This document shows, one piece after another, positions 5,291-5,424 of a stretch of 5,424 nucleotides of DNA. The notes under the pieces were generated by a model that was given only the letters and a program-made list of their open reading frames with translations, was not told the origin of the DNA and did not search any database. Every line of letters starts with the position of its first letter. Within the stretch, counting starts at the first letter, position 1. Source of the stretch: Pseudomonadota bacterium (GTDB lineage: Bacteria; Desulfobacterota; Desulfobulbia; Desulfobulbales; DAOVYS01); assembly GCA_030635485.1 (NCBI GenBank), contig DAOVYS010000195.1:1-5424 (forward strand), given 5' to 3'. The position numbers were made by a program, and so were the translations under genes.

Positions 5291-5424
5291 CCATCCAGAA
5301 ATGGCCCTTTTGCCCAATCTCTGCGTTATGTGAAAAAAATAATCCTCGGAATATCAACTATATGCCTCCGGTTATTTTTTTCGCATGCCTTGACCTTGAA
5401 CAAAATTGCTCATTTCTGGATGGA
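5291..5424. repeat. Large imperfect palindrome, MITE-like element reaching the window edge
   Basis: Outer arms CCATCCAGAAATG (5291-5303) and CATTTCTGGATGG (5411-5423) are perfect over 13 bp. Inner arms GAAAAAAATAA (5332-5342) and TTATTTTTTTC (5372-5382) are perfect over 11 bp, with weaker pairing extending on both sides (for example 5328-5331 with 5383-5386, and 5351-5354 with 5360-5363). Both arm pairs have the same centre, base 5357, so this is one long palindrome with mismatched stretches and no net insertion. There is no open frame of note inside. Terminal inverted repeats, small size and no coding content fit a non-autonomous mobile element or a repeated structured RNA/DNA element. A target-site duplication cannot be judged because the window stops one base past the right arm. 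Confidence 0.6.

Noticed and set aside
5273..5301. Plus-strand TTGACA (5273-5278) as a promoter -35 box
   Set aside because: The hexamer 17 bases downstream is CAGAAA, a poor -10 box inside the palindromic element, and no gene follows within the window.
1..5424. CRISPR array, tRNA, rRNA or transposase gene
   Set aside because: No regularly spaced direct repeats, no tRNA- or rRNA-like sequence, and no transposase or integrase motif were seen on either strand.

Overview
The window is a 5.4 kb stretch of bacterial chromosome with moderate GC content. It carries four protein-coding genes in two convergent blocks. Protein style (tandem ADP-glucose pyrophosphorylase-type genes, a single-Cache chemoreceptor, a CheR of the type that does not need a receptor tail peptide) suits a Gram-negative, flagellated or otherwise taxis-competent bacterium. 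Desulfobacterota (deltaproteobacteria) is my best guess, but this is inference from general resemblance and there is no rRNA or other marker in the window.

Bases 1-2127, plus strand: two adjacent genes of the glucose-1-phosphate adenylyltransferase (GlgC) family. The first enters from beyond the left edge and is 5'-truncated by the window. It lacks the aspartate that GlgC enzymes use for metal binding in the YWRDVGT motif. The second is complete (421 residues) and keeps all the catalytic residues I could check. The genes overlap by ATGA and look translationally coupled. Together they may form a mixed enzyme with one catalytic and one degenerate (regulatory or structural) subunit, comparable in principle to GlgC/GlgD. 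The product, ADP-glucose, would feed glycogen synthesis.

Bases 2128-2229: a short convergent gap with two stem-loops and no gene.

Bases 2230-5092, minus strand: a chemotaxis pair. The methyl-accepting chemoreceptor gene is upstream and the CheR methyltransferase gene is downstream, separated by 244 bp. That gap holds an intrinsic-type terminator, an inverted repeat just upstream of cheR, and a short reading frame resembling the last residues of a CheB methylesterase. The receptor senses through a periplasmic single-Cache domain, and CheR would methylate glutamates on its cytoplasmic coiled coil. No cheA, cheW, cheB or cheY is visible here.

Bases 5093-5424: gene-free. It contains the receptor's Shine-Dalgarno site, a plausible sigma-70 promoter, a perfect 10-bp-arm palindrome with an extra half-site on the -10 box, and homopolymeric A/T tracts. 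It ends with a roughly 133-bp imperfect palindrome whose outer and inner arms share one exact centre. This last element looks like a non-autonomous palindromic repeat (MITE-like) and is the most unexplained object in the window, with the degenerate GlgC paralogue second.
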